From: Solen grandis
Taxonomy: Eukaryota; Mollusca; Bivalvia; Adapedonta; Solenidae
Length of the DNA: 64,000 nt
Assembly (NCBI GenBank): GCA_021229015.1
Contig: CM037778.1
Span: forward strand, 18,235,214 to 18,299,213
Reading direction: 5' to 3'
Shown: one piece after another, positions 44,101 through 49,425 of the stretch
How positions within the stretch are numbered: position 1 is the stretch's first letter
How the letters are laid out: each line of letters starts with the position of its first letter
Position numbers and translations under genes: made by a program
Notes under the pieces: generated by a model
Seen by the model: only the letters and a program-made list of their open reading frames with translations
Database searches by the model: none
What the model was told of the DNA's origin: nothing

Positions 44101-44887
44101 CAGATATTATGAACCCTATCAACAAATATTTGATTGTTATGATTGAGGTTCATTATCATGAATAAACATACATTGGGAGGGATGTTCCATAAACAATTAG
44201 TACAGAAGAACATTATCATTGATACTCAACTGTTTCAATTCTAATCACATTTGATTAAAAAAAATATGATAATCCTCAATCTATTCTTTTTCTACCGTAT
44301 AAAGAAATTCCACCATCAAAATTCCAATGCGGTACCTTCAAAGCTACAAACAAGGTAATGCTAGATTTACTCTGATGCATGTTGTATTTATATATTTCTG
44401 TAGGAGACGTTTGTATTTGGGTATGGTTAACCAACTGGTGTTTGTTTCAATCAGAGGAAAATCAATATGTTATCGTTTGTAGCGGCCATTCCTCCCAAGA
44501 GAGGTTTGTTTTCTTTAAATGTTTCATTACCTACAAGAGAGAGAGAGAGAGAGAGAGAGAGCTAGATCCAATAAAATAATGTCACAAAACTAAACTTGCA
44601 TTGAAAGTAAATGCTGCAATACCACAGGAAAGGTTTATTAAAGCGGAAGATTTATGAAAGCTTCTAAATATATTAATTGAAACATTTCTGTCACTGGCAG
44701 AGAAACACAAATCTTTGTCCACACAGTCAAGAGAGGACAAAATATATGCCAAGAGTGATCCACTTACCATCAATTCATGCAGTTTACTCTCCCAGGCTGA
44801 GAAATAGACTCCCGTACTGGCCGGCCTATCAACCGTGCCATTCCTCCTTCCGTATCCATGTAACAAATCACGGTTATTTTCTGCCAT
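2111..44887 (-). CDS. PPFIBP1: Liprin-beta (PPFIBP1/2 family), 19 coding exons, 3' end outside window
   Basis: Spliced gene assembled by eye from GT-AG junctions in agreeing phases; the 19 exons total 2211 nt, 737 codons. Domains in order: N-terminal tail (1-40), coiled coil (about 41-168) with the family block ELLSRSTLETHKLDLM, Ser/Thr/Pro-rich linker (about 170-400) with SCSAPNL (about 322-328) and FLRFFGRLKRS (about 358-368), then SAM1 (about 410-476), SAM2 (486-553) and SAM3 (575-646), and a C-terminal tail. These blocks match vertebrate PPFIBP1 closely, for example WLDDIGLPQYK in SAM2 and WTNHRVMEWLR in SAM3. Liprin-betas are non-enzymatic cytoplasmic scaffolds that bind liprin-alpha through SAM domains and act near LAR-type receptor phosphatases and presynaptic or adhesion sites (family knowledge). 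Invertebrates generally have one liprin-beta, so this is likely co-orthologous to PPFIBP1 and PPFIBP2. The stop codon is not in view. Alternative exons may have been missed. Confidence 0.93.
2600..3562 (+). mobile_element. Helitron-like non-autonomous element, family H1
   Basis: Starts with the H1 motif ACAAGAGGGCCAAGATGGCC and a following CTCACCTGAG, and ends near GGTCAGGTGAGGTAATAA. The interior is AT-rich and non-coding. The 3' end is degraded compared with the copies at 40438 and 62260. It fills most of the intron between exons 19 and 18. Confidence 0.6.
3663..3797 (-). CDS. PPFIBP1: Liprin-beta exon 18: C-terminal tail
   Basis: 135 nt, acceptor CTTTCAG, donor GTATGT, phase 0. Encodes KGKFAIFGHKRSKSETEADG, FICPLDLALP and DKLKSSALQYQDKE. 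The family has a similar basic patch followed by EEYVCPMELG, so C-P-(M/L)-(E/D)-L is retained. Confidence 0.93.
4047..4137 (+). mobile_element. Short hairpin element, family H3, internally deleted copy
   Basis: Begins ACAAGAATGTTCTGTGGAAC, then GTGTCACCTGCTGAAGCGTG and a GTGTGACGGACAGAC segment, ending GCAGCAGTGACACAAA. It matches copies at 39058 and 59366 but lacks about 30 bp in the middle. The CACCTGCTG and GCAGCAG(G)TGACAC ends are complementary. Confidence 0.7.
4282..4470 (-). CDS. PPFIBP1: Liprin-beta exon 17: SAM3 end
   Basis: 189 nt, acceptor ATTACAG, donor GTCAGT, phase 0 on both sides. Encodes VLESRFNAELFAQLLSIPGN, KTLLRRHLNTHFVSLVG, then a polar stretch ending TKVK. Matches vertebrate LEPRFNVETMAQLLNIPPNK and TLLRRHLATHF. 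Confidence 0.96.
4734..4865 (-). CDS. PPFIBP1: Liprin-beta exon 16: SAM3, first part
   Basis: 132 nt, acceptor GTTTCAG, donor GTAAGTC, phase 0 on both sides. Encodes WTNHRVMEWLRTIDLSEYAP then NLRGSGVHGALM, nearly identical to the vertebrate third SAM domain. The ten residues before it, beginning GNLYNIPGDV, are not conserved. Confidence 0.97.
5423..5548 (-). CDS. PPFIBP1: Liprin-beta exon 15: SAM2 end
   Basis: 126 nt, acceptor ATTGCAG, donor GTAAAA, phase 0 on both sides. Encodes EDLLNLKVVNELHHVSIKRG, then IQILRLNNFNAACLKRRPS, matching vertebrate DDLLSLKVVSVLHHLSIKRA and the NCLRRRPS tail of SAM2. Confidence 0.97.
5706..5947. mobile_element. TTAA-flanked MITE, piggyBac-like, family P2, intact
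   Basis: A 242 bp element with TTAA at both ends and inverted ends CCCTTTCCCTCATA and ATGAGGGAAAGGG. It contains an internal hairpin around 5865-5895 (GCCTGCGAGTTACTCGCAGGC). The same family is at 50292-51479, where it is interrupted; this copy serves as the empty site. Confidence 0.85.
6090..6178 (-). CDS. PPFIBP1: Liprin-beta exon 14: SAM2
   Basis: 89 nt, acceptor GTTGCAG, donor GTAGGT, ending in phase 0. Encodes WLDDIGLPQYKDNFFDARVD then GRMLHSMTV, nearly identical to the vertebrate SAM2 core. The split Arg codon at the 5' junction restores the family R-W-L-D-D sequence. Confidence 0.97.
6877..6988 (-). CDS. PPFIBP1: Liprin-beta exon 13: SAM1 end and SAM2 start
   Basis: 112 nt, acceptor GCTTTAG, donor GTACGT, ending in phase 1. 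Encodes ELSIRNPLHRKKLQLALHAI, which completes SAM1 (family ELGIKHSLHRKKLQLALQAL), a short spacer, then DLDHTWVM opening SAM2. Confidence 0.96.
7380..7620. repeat. Degenerate short repeat rich in ACCATGG
   Basis: Intron segment beside exon 12 with repeated GGACCATGG and CCCC-CACT units at irregular spacing of about 50-90 bp, for example near 7420, 7501 and 7600. It looks like a decayed minisatellite. It is non-coding. Confidence 0.5.
7622..7772 (-). CDS. PPFIBP1: Liprin-beta exon 12: SAM1, first part
   Basis: 151 nt, acceptor GTTACAG, donor GTGGGT. Encodes MPFSRWDKDRIVMWLNEIGL, then NMYLAECRRWVRNGEQLL and KASPTDFEK, the start of SAM1 (vertebrate MPFAKWTKEQVCNWL). The alternative donor GTAAAG 4 bases on would disrupt the frame into the next exon. 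Confidence 0.96.
8831..8953 (-). CDS. PPFIBP1: Liprin-beta exon 11: RGGxRATAxxRLGWSRD block before SAM1
   Basis: 123 nt, acceptor CCTGCAG. Encodes LKRSGSQDFHERERSEEFRR, then GGVRATATARLGWSRDIKKE; the vertebrate equivalent is FKRGGTRATAGPRLGWSRD. The donor that keeps phase 2 with the SAM1 exon is GTCAGT, a less common sequence; a GTATCT donor 4 bases downstream would break the frame. Confidence 0.92.
9072..9400 (+). mobile_element. Helitron-like H1 element, 5' fragment
   Basis: Begins AGAAGAGGGCAATCATGGCC and GATATTGCTCACTGATG, a diverged H1 start. The 3' hairpin is not recognisable; the right limit is a guess. Confidence 0.45.
9680..10456 (+). mobile_element. Pearl-like element, family H2, with 148 bp tandem core
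   Basis: A diverged H2-type start (AATCACTGTGGAAGTGC), four tandem 148 bp units (separate entry), an ACGG microsatellite near 10380-10408, then a 3' terminal hairpin with CCCCCCTCCCGCTTCGCGGC and a G-run before ATTA. The order core repeats, ACGG run, terminal hairpin is that of bivalve pearl elements. There is no open reading frame of note. Confidence 0.8.
9751..10342. repeat. Tandem array, 4 units of exactly 148 bp
   Basis: The phrase GAGATATGGAGCGGACA recurs at 9751, 9899, 10047, 10195 and 10343, spacing 148 each time, with only a few base differences per unit. Each unit contains TATGACCTTGACCTTGAG and a second GTGACC. The fifth occurrence starts a partial unit that runs into the ACGG tract. 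Confidence 0.95.
10528..10953. mobile_element. Foldback (palindromic) MITE
   Basis: About 426 bp whose two halves are complementary along most of their length. Outer arms pair as GTGTGACTATACCATGTG (left) with CCACATGGTATGGCCACAC (right). Inner arms pair as ATGATTCTTTTGTCAGATG near 10693 with CATCTGACAAAAGAATCAT near 10809. AATATTGTGTCCTACA near 10669 pairs with TGTAGAGCACAATATT near 10846. Non-coding; superfamily not determined. Confidence 0.85.
11579..11687 (-). CDS. PPFIBP1: Liprin-beta exon 10: KKKGFLRFFGR basic patch
   Basis: 109 nt, acceptor CTTGTAG, donor GTAAGAA, ending in phase 2. Encodes QAEVVTDDEEGYHHNNMGGY then HPEIKKKKGFLRFFG. The end matches the family patch KKSRGIMKLFGKLRRSQS, which continues into the next exon across a phase 2 junction. 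Confidence 0.92.
11688..14857. other. Large intron between exons 10 and 9, first part
   Basis: AT-rich intron sequence with A and T runs. I see no exon, no clear element ends and no tandem array here. Confidence 0.5.
14858..14995. repeat. 138 bp segment bounded by a 14 bp inverted repeat
   Basis: TACTCTGGTCACAC at the left end is the perfect complement of GTGTGACCAGAGTA at the right end. No clear target duplication was found. It may be a small MITE or the ends of a larger degraded one. Confidence 0.6.
15919..16111 (-). CDS. PPFIBP1: Liprin-beta exon 9: linker with SCSAPNL patch
   Basis: 193 nt, acceptor ATATTTCAG, donor GTGATGG, ending in phase 1. It starts TPPSNKRHTDVVKRNGSYG and ends LKSTKRSCSAPNL, matching the conserved liprin-beta patch (vertebrate KSNKRTASAPNLAE). 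The composition is visibly more GC-rich than the flanking introns. Confidence 0.9.
16231..16249. repeat. (CA)n microsatellite
   Basis: About nine CA dinucleotides in the intron just upstream (gene sense) of exon 9. Confidence 0.9.
16529..16980 (+). mobile_element. Two abutting H1 element fragments
   Basis: An H1 3' end (GTGGTGAAATGAGCTAAA, ending near 16667) is immediately followed by a second, diverged H1 5' end (AAGAGGCCATGGTGGCCGAA at 16671). The junction suggests head-to-tail insertion or a decayed tandem pair. Confidence 0.5.
16981..17818 (+). mobile_element. Pearl-like element, family H2
   Basis: Starts ACTAGAACTGCCACTGTCAT with AATACCCCCTGCATGC, has core units of about 156 bp (GGCAATAGCTCCAAAATT at 17191 and GGCAATAACTCCAAAATT at 17347) followed by shortened units, then ACGGACGGACAGCC and a 3' hairpin with GCCCCCTTACAACTTCGTTG and GCGGGGGGGTATAAT. 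No coding capacity. Confidence 0.8.
18222..18349 (-). CDS. PPFIBP1: Liprin-beta exon 8: Ser/Pro-rich linker
   Basis: 128 nt, acceptor TTCCAG, donor GTAGCA, phase 1 in and phase 0 out. Encodes NSFSDNRGSLPSPPS, then TIASVKPTRRIQRSNSAEE and a Lys/Asn-rich end. RRIQRSNS resembles a basophilic-kinase or 14-3-3 type site (inference from motif only). Confidence 0.83.
18622..19194. mobile_element. Possible MITE with TTAAAGG ends
   Basis: Left end TTTAAAGGGCTTTAAAAGTC followed by CATTAT, right end (other strand) GTTAAAGGCACATTATATTT. The similarity of the ends is partial and no target duplication was verified. Confidence 0.35.
19451..20460 (+). mobile_element. Helitron-like element, family H1, complete
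   Basis: Starts ACAAGAGGGCCAAGATGGCC and ATCGCTCACC; ends with a hairpin, AGCTCACATGAGCAC pairing with GCTCAGGTGAGCT, then AA. The interior has diverged tandem units of about 150 bp containing GTGACCCCTAGGGC-type and TTTGAACAAACTT phrases, and a CGCCGGACAGCC remnant of the ACGG tract. Confidence 0.8.
21167..21227 (-). CDS. PPFIBP1: Liprin-beta exon 7: linker
   Basis: 61 nt, acceptor CTCCCACAG, donor GTATCC, ending in phase 1. Encodes NDSQRGERNYSVSPSATSTP. It is weakly conserved but phases fit both neighbours. A 39 bp minisatellite begins within about 20 bp of its acceptor. It could be an alternative exon. Confidence 0.75.
21241..21610. repeat. 39 bp minisatellite, with a different repeat inserted
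   Basis: Units of the form ACTGGATACTTCTTACATTG then GGGACAAACTGTCAGTTTA, about 39 bp, in two blocks (21247-21385 and about 21455-21610). Between them is an unrelated stretch with GGTACCCATTTACACCTGGG, which resembles a common dispersed repeat of marine invertebrates. It lies in the intron, starting about 20 bp from the acceptor of exon 7. Confidence 0.85.
21802..21899 (-). CDS. PPFIBP1: Liprin-beta exon 6: Ser/Thr-rich linker
   Basis: 98 nt, acceptor GTTTCAG, donor GTAGGT. Encodes LDEILGTEDDTSSTSSTTPS and then VTNDSHRQSDIQ, a low-complexity linker with little family conservation. Supported mainly by splice signals, phase continuity and the open frame. Confidence 0.82.
22261..22345 (-). CDS. 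PPFIBP1: Liprin-beta exon 5: end of coiled coil
   Basis: 85 nt, acceptor TTACCAG, donor GTAAGG, ending in phase 1. Encodes DKRIEELKRLLRRYKK then VEELVAQAQGRK; the family equivalent is DRKIEDLRQCLNRYKK followed by an AQGKKG turn. This closes the coiled coil. Confidence 0.93.
22950..22993 (+). mobile_element. H1 element, 3' end fragment
   Basis: CACTACATGCTCAGGTGAGC followed by TGAAAA is the H1 3' terminus. The matching 5' end is not seen. Confidence 0.5.
23958..24250 (+). mobile_element. H2 element, 5' fragment
   Basis: Begins TAGTGCTTTCACTGAAGATG and ATGAATACCCCCAGC, the H2 start, followed by GACCTTGAxxx phrases and a long C run near 24142-24154. No 3' hairpin. Confidence 0.5.
24715..25640 (+). 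mobile_element. H1 element with two 150 bp units
   Basis: Starts AACAGGGCCAAGATGGCCCC and CACTCACCTGAC. Two tandem units begin GGTCAAAATGGACC at 24985 and 25135. They keep an open frame of 118 codons by chance of the repeat. The right limit is uncertain and no 3' hairpin was found. Confidence 0.55.
25676..25800. repeat. T-rich low-complexity tract
   Basis: Long T runs and GTTTTTTGG phrases, non-coding. Confidence 0.7.
27241..27600 (+). mobile_element. H1 element, 5' part
   Basis: ACAAGAGGGCCAAGATGGCC, TAAATCGCTCACCTGAA, then GGTTACCATGGCAACAAAAG, a phrase also present in the 62260 element. No 3' hairpin; right limit approximate. Confidence 0.55.
28209..28248. repeat. Short perfect stem-loop
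   Basis: TAATGACCTAGA at 28209 pairs with TCTAGGTCATTA at 28237, a perfect 12 bp stem with a 16 base loop. A third GTGACCTAGAAC follows, so it may be a decayed simple repeat. Confidence 0.7.
28668..28729 (-). CDS. PPFIBP1: Liprin-beta exon 4: coiled coil
   Basis: 62 nt, acceptor CTTTCAG, donor GTGAGAC. Encodes YEVERLKKAVDALMVSNAEK, matching the vertebrate block KMKKAVESLMAANEEK. Ends in phase 0. A minisatellite begins about 80 bp upstream in the preceding intron. Confidence 0.92.
28809..29190. repeat. Minisatellite, units about 38-56 bp
   Basis: Units contain CAGCTGCTAATGTCCAAATT, TTCCTGCCAGTATTATCTGC and optional CCCTATCTA insertions; at least seven units are visible. Two adjacent units near 28936-29010 are nearly identical. 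It lies in the intron just upstream (gene sense) of exon 4. Confidence 0.85.
29422..30002 (+). mobile_element. H1 element, diverged but with both ends
   Basis: Starts ACAAGAGGACCATAAAGGCC and ends AACTTGTGTTCAGGTGAACTC. The interior has TGCCATGGCAACAAAAGTTC as in the 62260 element. The hairpin is degraded. Confidence 0.6.
32313..32418 (-). CDS. PPFIBP1: Liprin-beta exon 3: coiled coil
   Basis: 106 nt, acceptor TTTTTGTAG, donor GTATAT, ending in phase 1. It encodes RQITDLEARLALKDAE and following charged coil sequence through QKLARNGTVVSDVNG. The vertebrate protein has a longer coiled coil between the neighbouring blocks, so this part is shorter here. Confidence 0.85.
32690..32983 (-). mobile_element. 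tRNA-derived SINE, near full length
   Basis: On the minus strand: tRNA-like head with GGTGGGCGAATGGTTAGATC (A-box region) and ATGGGTTCTATACC (B-box region), then the SINE body and a 3' end with ACATTAAGCCCAACAAACA. Same family as 55227 but with altered boxes. Confidence 0.75.
33529..34057. mobile_element. MITE with perfect 24 bp terminal inverted repeats
   Basis: The left end, beginning TTAAGGTATTCCCATCCTAA, is exactly complementary over 24 bp to the right end finishing GGATGGGAATACCTTAA. The 529 bp interior is AT-rich with TTATCTCCCC phrases near both ends and no open frame. The TTAA at the ends could be target duplication or part of the repeat. It lies in the intron between exons 3 and 2. 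Confidence 0.85.
34427..34667. mobile_element. TTAA MITE, piggyBac-like, family P1, mutated target site
   Basis: Ends CCCTTTACCTCATGAATATT and GCAGTAAAGGG match the copy at 964, and the interior contains a CAGACAGCTGTCTGATCTGG palindrome. The flanking TTAA has changed on both sides. It ends about 65 bp from the exon at 34732. Confidence 0.7.
34732..34863 (-). CDS. PPFIBP1: Liprin-beta exon 2: conserved coiled-coil block
   Basis: Forty-four codons in phase 0 on both sides, acceptor TTTTCAG, donor GTTAGG. It encodes ELLSRSTLETHKLDLM and AEISSLKIRL, the most conserved coiled-coil segment of liprin-betas, then a charged heptad-rich stretch ending HLKQSQ. This exon fixes the family as liprin-beta independently of the SAM domains. 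Confidence 0.93.
35070..35104. repeat. (TA)n/(CA)n compound microsatellite
   Basis: Alternating TA run followed by CA run in the 9.9 kb intron. Confidence 0.9.
36236..36524 (-). mobile_element. tRNA-derived SINE, diverged copy
   Basis: On the minus strand: TTTGTGGTTAGAGCATCTGG (A-box) and GGTGTGGGTTTAATCC (B-box), then a body with GTTCCAGGACTGGCTGGC aligned to the 55227 copy. The middle and 3' end are diverged. It creates open frames of about 95-110 codons that are not genes. Confidence 0.7.
36781..37250 (+). mobile_element. H1 element, 5' part
   Basis: ACAAGAGGGTCATGAGGGCC, TAAATGCTCACCTGATG, then AGCCACGCCAAAAGTGGCC, related to the GCCCCGCCCCTGGCGGCC phrase in the 62260 element. The 3' end is decayed; an apparent GTCCGACGCCAGATGG tract lies near 37186. 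Confidence 0.55.
39058..39191 (+). mobile_element. Short hairpin element, family H3
   Basis: AGAGTGTTCTCTGGAACACG, GTGTCACCTGCTGAAGCATG, a GACAGACAGATGGACAGAC tract, then CTTACAGCAGGTGACACAAT. The CACCTGCTG and CAGCAGGTG ends are perfect complements. Confidence 0.8.
39248..39480. mobile_element. TTAA MITE, family P1, reverse orientation, decayed
   Basis: Starts TTAACCCTTTACTTCATTTA and ends near TTAATAAGGGTGAA. The interior matches the reverse complement of the 34427 copy (GTAAAGAAAAATCCATTATT). Confidence 0.6.
40438..41326 (+). mobile_element. Helitron-like element, family H1, with 145 bp core repeats and an assembly gap
   Basis: Starts ACAAGAGGGCCAAGATGGCC. The core units contain TGACCTAGTTTTTGACCCCA at 40581, 40825, 40970 (a variant) and 41115, 145 bp apart to the right of the gap. 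A GACGACGGACGACG tract follows, then the 3' hairpin AGCTCACCCGAGCAC pairing with GTGCTCAGGTGAGCT, then AA. Units are more than 95 percent alike by eye. No coding capacity. Confidence 0.88.
40664..40763. other. Assembly gap, 100 N
   Basis: A run of exactly 100 N, the usual placeholder for unknown length, inside the 145 bp tandem array. Confidence 0.98.
41327..42820. other. Intron sequence, nothing further recognised
   Basis: Part of the intron between exons 2 and 1. There is no open frame with family similarity and no clear element ends. Confidence 0.5.
42825..43250. repeat. Degenerate minisatellite
   Basis: At least twelve irregular units based on CTACTGTGACACATATAATT, spaced about 22-35 bp with many substitutions. 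AT-rich and non-coding. Confidence 0.8.
44535..44561. repeat. (AG)n microsatellite
   Basis: About thirteen AG dinucleotides some 200 bp downstream (gene sense) of exon 1. Confidence 0.95.
44768..44887 (-). CDS. PPFIBP1: Liprin-beta exon 1 (start codon), probable alternative first exon
   Basis: Forty codons, beginning MAENNRDLLHGYGRR and ending SAWESKLHELM, followed by a consensus GTAAGTG donor at 44767. The ATG has a good context (AAAATGG), and TGA and TAA triplets lie just upstream, so this is a true initiator rather than an internal exon. The sequence does not resemble the vertebrate N-terminus, whose first part of the coiled coil is absent. It ends in phase 0, matching the next recognised exon. 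I infer a first exon used by a short isoform; unseen exons could lie in the 9.9 kb intron that follows. Confidence 0.72.
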
Positions 44888-46595
44888 TTTAAATCACTCT
44901 TCAAAATTTAATCAATGAAAATGAATTAAATATTTCCCATTAAAATGAGTTTGAACACAACACTTGCCACAATTGTTAAACAACAAGGATCCTCCTTTCC
45001 TTCACAAACAGTGTGGTAGGTATAGGTTTTATCTGATATACACTTTTGTATTGAAAACAAAGACAACAATATTTCTCACACACTTTCTAAAATCTAAATT
45101 AACATGCTGATAATAAAGGTAACAATGCTTACAAAGCTAATTGCCCTGAAGAGGTAAATTAAACACTTAATATGATTTACCCTAATCTGAGAGGCGGAAA
45201 GCTATTTTACTAATGGCTCTCCTCACTTTCCCCGTTACATTTTTATAACATCTCTTATACCACTTTTCCTCCCAAGGATGAAAACTTTCAAAACCTGAGC
45301 CACAAAGTTAAACTGCTGTCATAAAATGTTTTGATCAAACAATTATATGCATTAACTCAGTCCAGTAAACACACATTCCAAAGACGTATGAACTTTCTCT
45401 TTTTACAATGATACCCACATCACTCAATATACTGCCCTCACTATTTCCCTCTATGTACTAATATGCAATTACTCACTGACCAAACATGTCATTTTTTATC
45501 GTATAAAACTATGTAATTATTTCCAATTAGAAGATGTAAATTTCCAGTGTTTATTACAAAATAATCACTCAATAAAATGAATTTAACCAATATCAAAATA
45601 TATCACATCATAAATGGCACGTCAACAATCCCAGAATCACTCCACACCACTCCACCTGCACCCAGCGTCTTCATCCATACAGCTCATTGCACTCTCTCTT
45701 GTGGATGTAAACTCTGACCCAGGTAAAAATATCAGGTTGGCCAGTTAGTGCAAAACACCCAGCTCTCCTGTTTTAAACATAGCTTTCACCATCCACCAGG
45801 GATATCCAAATGATCAACAGCGGAAGACAGATGAAAACAGAGGGTAAATTTAGTATCTCACAAACTATCCACTTTATCATTAGATTTTCTTCCCCCAATA
45901 CATCTAATCAGAATTTCTCCCAACATCACCCAGTGTATAGCTGTGATGGACAACAGCTGGAGAACACCAATTTTTATATGTATCATCCCTTCACCAATAT
46001 TTCAATGTATCATTCCTGCACTAGTATTTTTATGTATCATTCCTTTACATCATTTCTCTACAAGCACAGCTGATGAGGACAATTTTTATCTTGTCTTTAT
46101 TTAATTTTGAGCTATCAAAAAATATCTGCAGCATTTAATCTTTTGATTCAGAGAGATGGTAGAGAGCTCTCCACACAGTTCCAGATAGACAACCAGATGG
46201 CTGTGTGGGTACAAGGGGACTCCAGTGTTCTGACACCCACCTGGATTCTGCCATCTTATACCAACCCTAATAGCGTTGGCTATACTACTGTGAGTAAAGA
46301 TTTTTACGTTAAAGGTAACATTTAATATTTGTATCTTTAACTAAAAATTATATTTAAACAGAACTTCAGATATTTGTTTTGAGTTTGAAAACCATAATTA
46401 GAGATCTTGTGTGAAATGTATCTAGTTTTGTTTGATTTAATTAAGAACTTAAGCTATTAATAAATAACCTCAGCAACCAGGTGAGTGTGCTAAAAACTTA
46501 GTGGATAACCTAGTTGTATACTTTTTATTCTTGTTAGTATTATTCCCTTCTCCCAAGTATCCTGTTCATACAAATGGGTATCTCTCGAGGGTAAA
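44888..46595. other. Region upstream of exon 1; promoter expected but not pinned
   Basis: AT-rich sequence 5' of the start codon. If exon 1 is a true first exon the promoter lies here, but I see no convincing core element. A short three-unit repeat of TTATGTATCATTCCT lies at about 45975-46050. Confidence 0.4.
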
Positions 46596-46789
46596 TTAAC
46601 CCTCACCATGCTAAATTTCTAAATTGAACTTGTCCTTTTTGGACAGTACTATTAACTGTTTATAGGGGTGCTTACCAAAACAAAAAAATTAGTGACTCAA
46701 TTGTGAACAGTGCAGACCATGATCAAACTGCATGGATATGTAGGCTGATGTGGGTGAGACTGCACTGCCCACAGCATTGTAAGGGTTAA
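46596..46789. mobile_element. TTAA-flanked MITE, piggyBac-like, family P3
   Basis: A 194 bp element with TTAA on both sides and ends CCCTCACCATGCT and, on the other strand, CCCTTACAATGCTGTG. The interior is unrelated to P1 and P2. Confidence 0.7.
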
Positions 46790-46845
46790 TGACAGAGATA
46801 ACCCATTCATACAATTTTAGTGTAATGCTGACATACTTTAAACTG

Positions 46846-46873
46846 AAAAAAAAAAAAAAAAAAAAAAAAAAAA
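46846..46873. repeat. A28 homopolymer
   Basis: Uninterrupted run of about 28 A. No SINE or retrogene body lies directly before it on the plus strand, so it is not an obvious poly(A) tail. Confidence 0.9.
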
Positions 46874-49160
46874 CAACACTAGGTTCATTTTTCTTCTATT
46901 TTTTCTCTCTGCTTAAACTTTGTTTATGGCTATAGCATTTCCACTGCTTTCCAATTAACAACATCAGCAATGTTTTTTCCTGTAATATGTTTTCCATAAT
47001 GTTCTGTGAATGAATCTTTGCAAGACGGAAATGTGTTTAGGGAGGGAGAGAGAGAGAGGAGATGTTAAACACAGGGACCCCTTTCCAAATAACCTCAGGT
47101 GACATGCTACATGCAGACTTCTGTCTGCTGAAGGGGGAGAGAAATAATAAATCTGACAGTATCACAGATAGGTAAAACAGCAGTCGGCAAGCTTCTACGT
47201 GATGCAGAGCCAGATAGCAAACATCCTGGAGATCGTGATTATAGATAATGAAGATATTGAAGTTAAATAAGAACAAATCATAGTTGTAACCCACTTACTG
47301 TCTGGTTACCTGCACTGTGCATGGTTTCCTAGGCCCAAAGTTTTTGCATCTGTATGCATTTATACATGTCTCTGATCATAAGATGAGAAAGATAAATGAT
47401 AAAATTTTATCTCAGAAATCTGATGGCAACACACTTAACATATTGCCTCCCTATCATTTTAGTTGAGAGTTTCCTATATATCTCTACACAATTCAATCTT
47501 AATAATTATGATAAATTAAATATGTATATAAACTGTAAGATTTTAAAACAATGTTAGAATCTAATAATAATTCTTTTAATTTTTATGAATGTGTCATCGT
47601 GCCAGTAAACCCACTTGCCTGGTGACTTATCCACCCAACAACCAACAAACTTTCAACACCATCATCAACAAATTTAGACTTCCCATGATTAAGAAGAAAA
47701 TCATTTTAACCATAGACCAGACTCATGTTTCACTTTTCGTTGCAACATAAACCCAGTTCCTCTGAGTCATGACTCTGACATCTCTCCAACCCTTGTGATC
47801 ACTGTAAGACTCCTCCAAGCTGGCCACATTGTTTACTGTGCATGATATTTCAATCAACAATATTACAACCAATGTAAAACCAAATCAGCCTGCATTATCA
47901 CTCACAAGCTGATCAGGTTCTAATATATTATTCACTCATCTATATCACTAGAAGAGACCTGAGAAATATTTTCAGACTTTGCACTACTTTTTAAGCAGGG
48001 TTAAATTCCATGGCATACAAAATTACCCATTTTGACACTCAAATTGCCAAAATGACCTAAAATATTTCAAAATTTGTCTCTTGATCTATAGAACAAAGAG
48101 TAATTTGTCCCCCCAATCTCATTAAAATCATAAAAAATCATATCTTCTCTACTCCTCTACTATCCGCGATTAGGATCTGACAACATCGCATAAGGAGTCA
48201 CCTCACATTGACCTAATTTATGTTTCTTGGGGCTTCTAGACTATCTGATTTGCCAGTATGCCATTCCAATGTATTGGTTATTTTAGAGGTTCTTTTTTTT
48301 CCCCTTTATATATACAGATATGGTGGTTTCACAGTTCACATCAGTTTCATTTGAACACAAATTAAGGCTGGTGTGGTTTATCTCAATTAATTCAATTGCC
48401 ATGTACATACCACTCTGCCTAATTGGGGGCTTTTTGATCCGTTCACATGGCCATGATCATTTACCCCATCAGAATTTCCCATATAAAAAAGCACAAAGAA
48501 ATGATGACACATTCTATTATACATTAAGGTTAGGGAGGCAAGTTTATATAAACAATGAAATAGTTGTTCCTTTATGTAGAAAAATAAGAGAGTCCAGCAT
48601 CTTATATACCATGAACAGTAACTGATACGCTTTACCCTCAAGGAAGAATACCCGTACCAGACCCAGTTCAGAATTACTGGTATGTGCATATACATATCAA
48701 ACTTCTAAACTCGAGTAGGCAAACTGCAACATTTAGCCTCCAGATTCATGAAGCAATTAAGCAGGTTCCAGCTCACCTTACCCAGATTACAGAAATAATT
48801 AAAACACACAAAGTTTGATACAGCTACTGGCTTTTATATTTACCTTTATCATGAAATGTGTTTCAACAGTTTTGTTTCTAGATGGGGTTAGGTTCAACAT
48901 CAAAAGCTTCACTCCCTTTTAAGTGACAGTGATTTCTTTGTCATTATATAACAGGGATGCCATCAGTAAAGTAATTGTCTGTCTCCCCCCCCCCCTCTTA
49001 TCTTTTCCACCTAATTTAATTAAACAGACAAGATGTTTATTAAATATAATATGCCCTTGATATTAAAATTTCACAAATCTGGAGCAAGCTAGTCATAACA
49101 AAATATCTTTAAAATTCACTGATCACAACTTTGAAGTCTATCTTTTGGACAAAGCATGAC
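46874..49160. other. Intergenic or upstream-intron sequence, nothing recognised
   Basis: AT-rich, with a short GA run at 47043-47060 and a C run near 48985. Open frames here (for example 101 codons at 48320) lack any family feature. Confidence 0.5.
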
Positions 49161-49178
49161 TTCTCAAGAAGACTATTA

Positions 49179-49425
49179 TGTTTGTTTGTTTGTTGGGTTA
49201 AACGTCCCACCAACAGTATTTCAGTCATTTAGTTACTTGAGACAGATATAGTGCTGACACACTGCAATATCACGCCGTAGACATGTGGCATGATTCCACG
49301 CCCAGTCACATTATTTTGACACCTGGCAAACCAGTCTTGGAACTTCCCTTATATGCTGAGAGCCAAACAAGAGAGCTATACCAGTACCATTTTTTACGAC
49401 TTTGGTATGTTGTGGCTGGGGATCG
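49179..49425 (-). mobile_element. tRNA-derived SINE, 5'-truncated, with perfect 14 bp target duplication
   Basis: On the minus strand it starts inside the B box (CGATCCCCAGCC), has the full body, and ends TTAACCCAACAAACAAACA. CAAGAAGACTATTA flanks it on both sides, at 49165-49178 and 49426-49439. Confidence 0.93.

Noticed and set aside
46107..46325. Plus-strand open frame of 72 codons
   Set aside because: No domain, no splice partners and no family resemblance; length is within chance for AT-rich non-coding DNA.
46846..46873. A28 run as the poly(A) tail of a retrogene
   Set aside because: No gene-like or SINE body precedes it on the plus strand, and no target duplication was seen.
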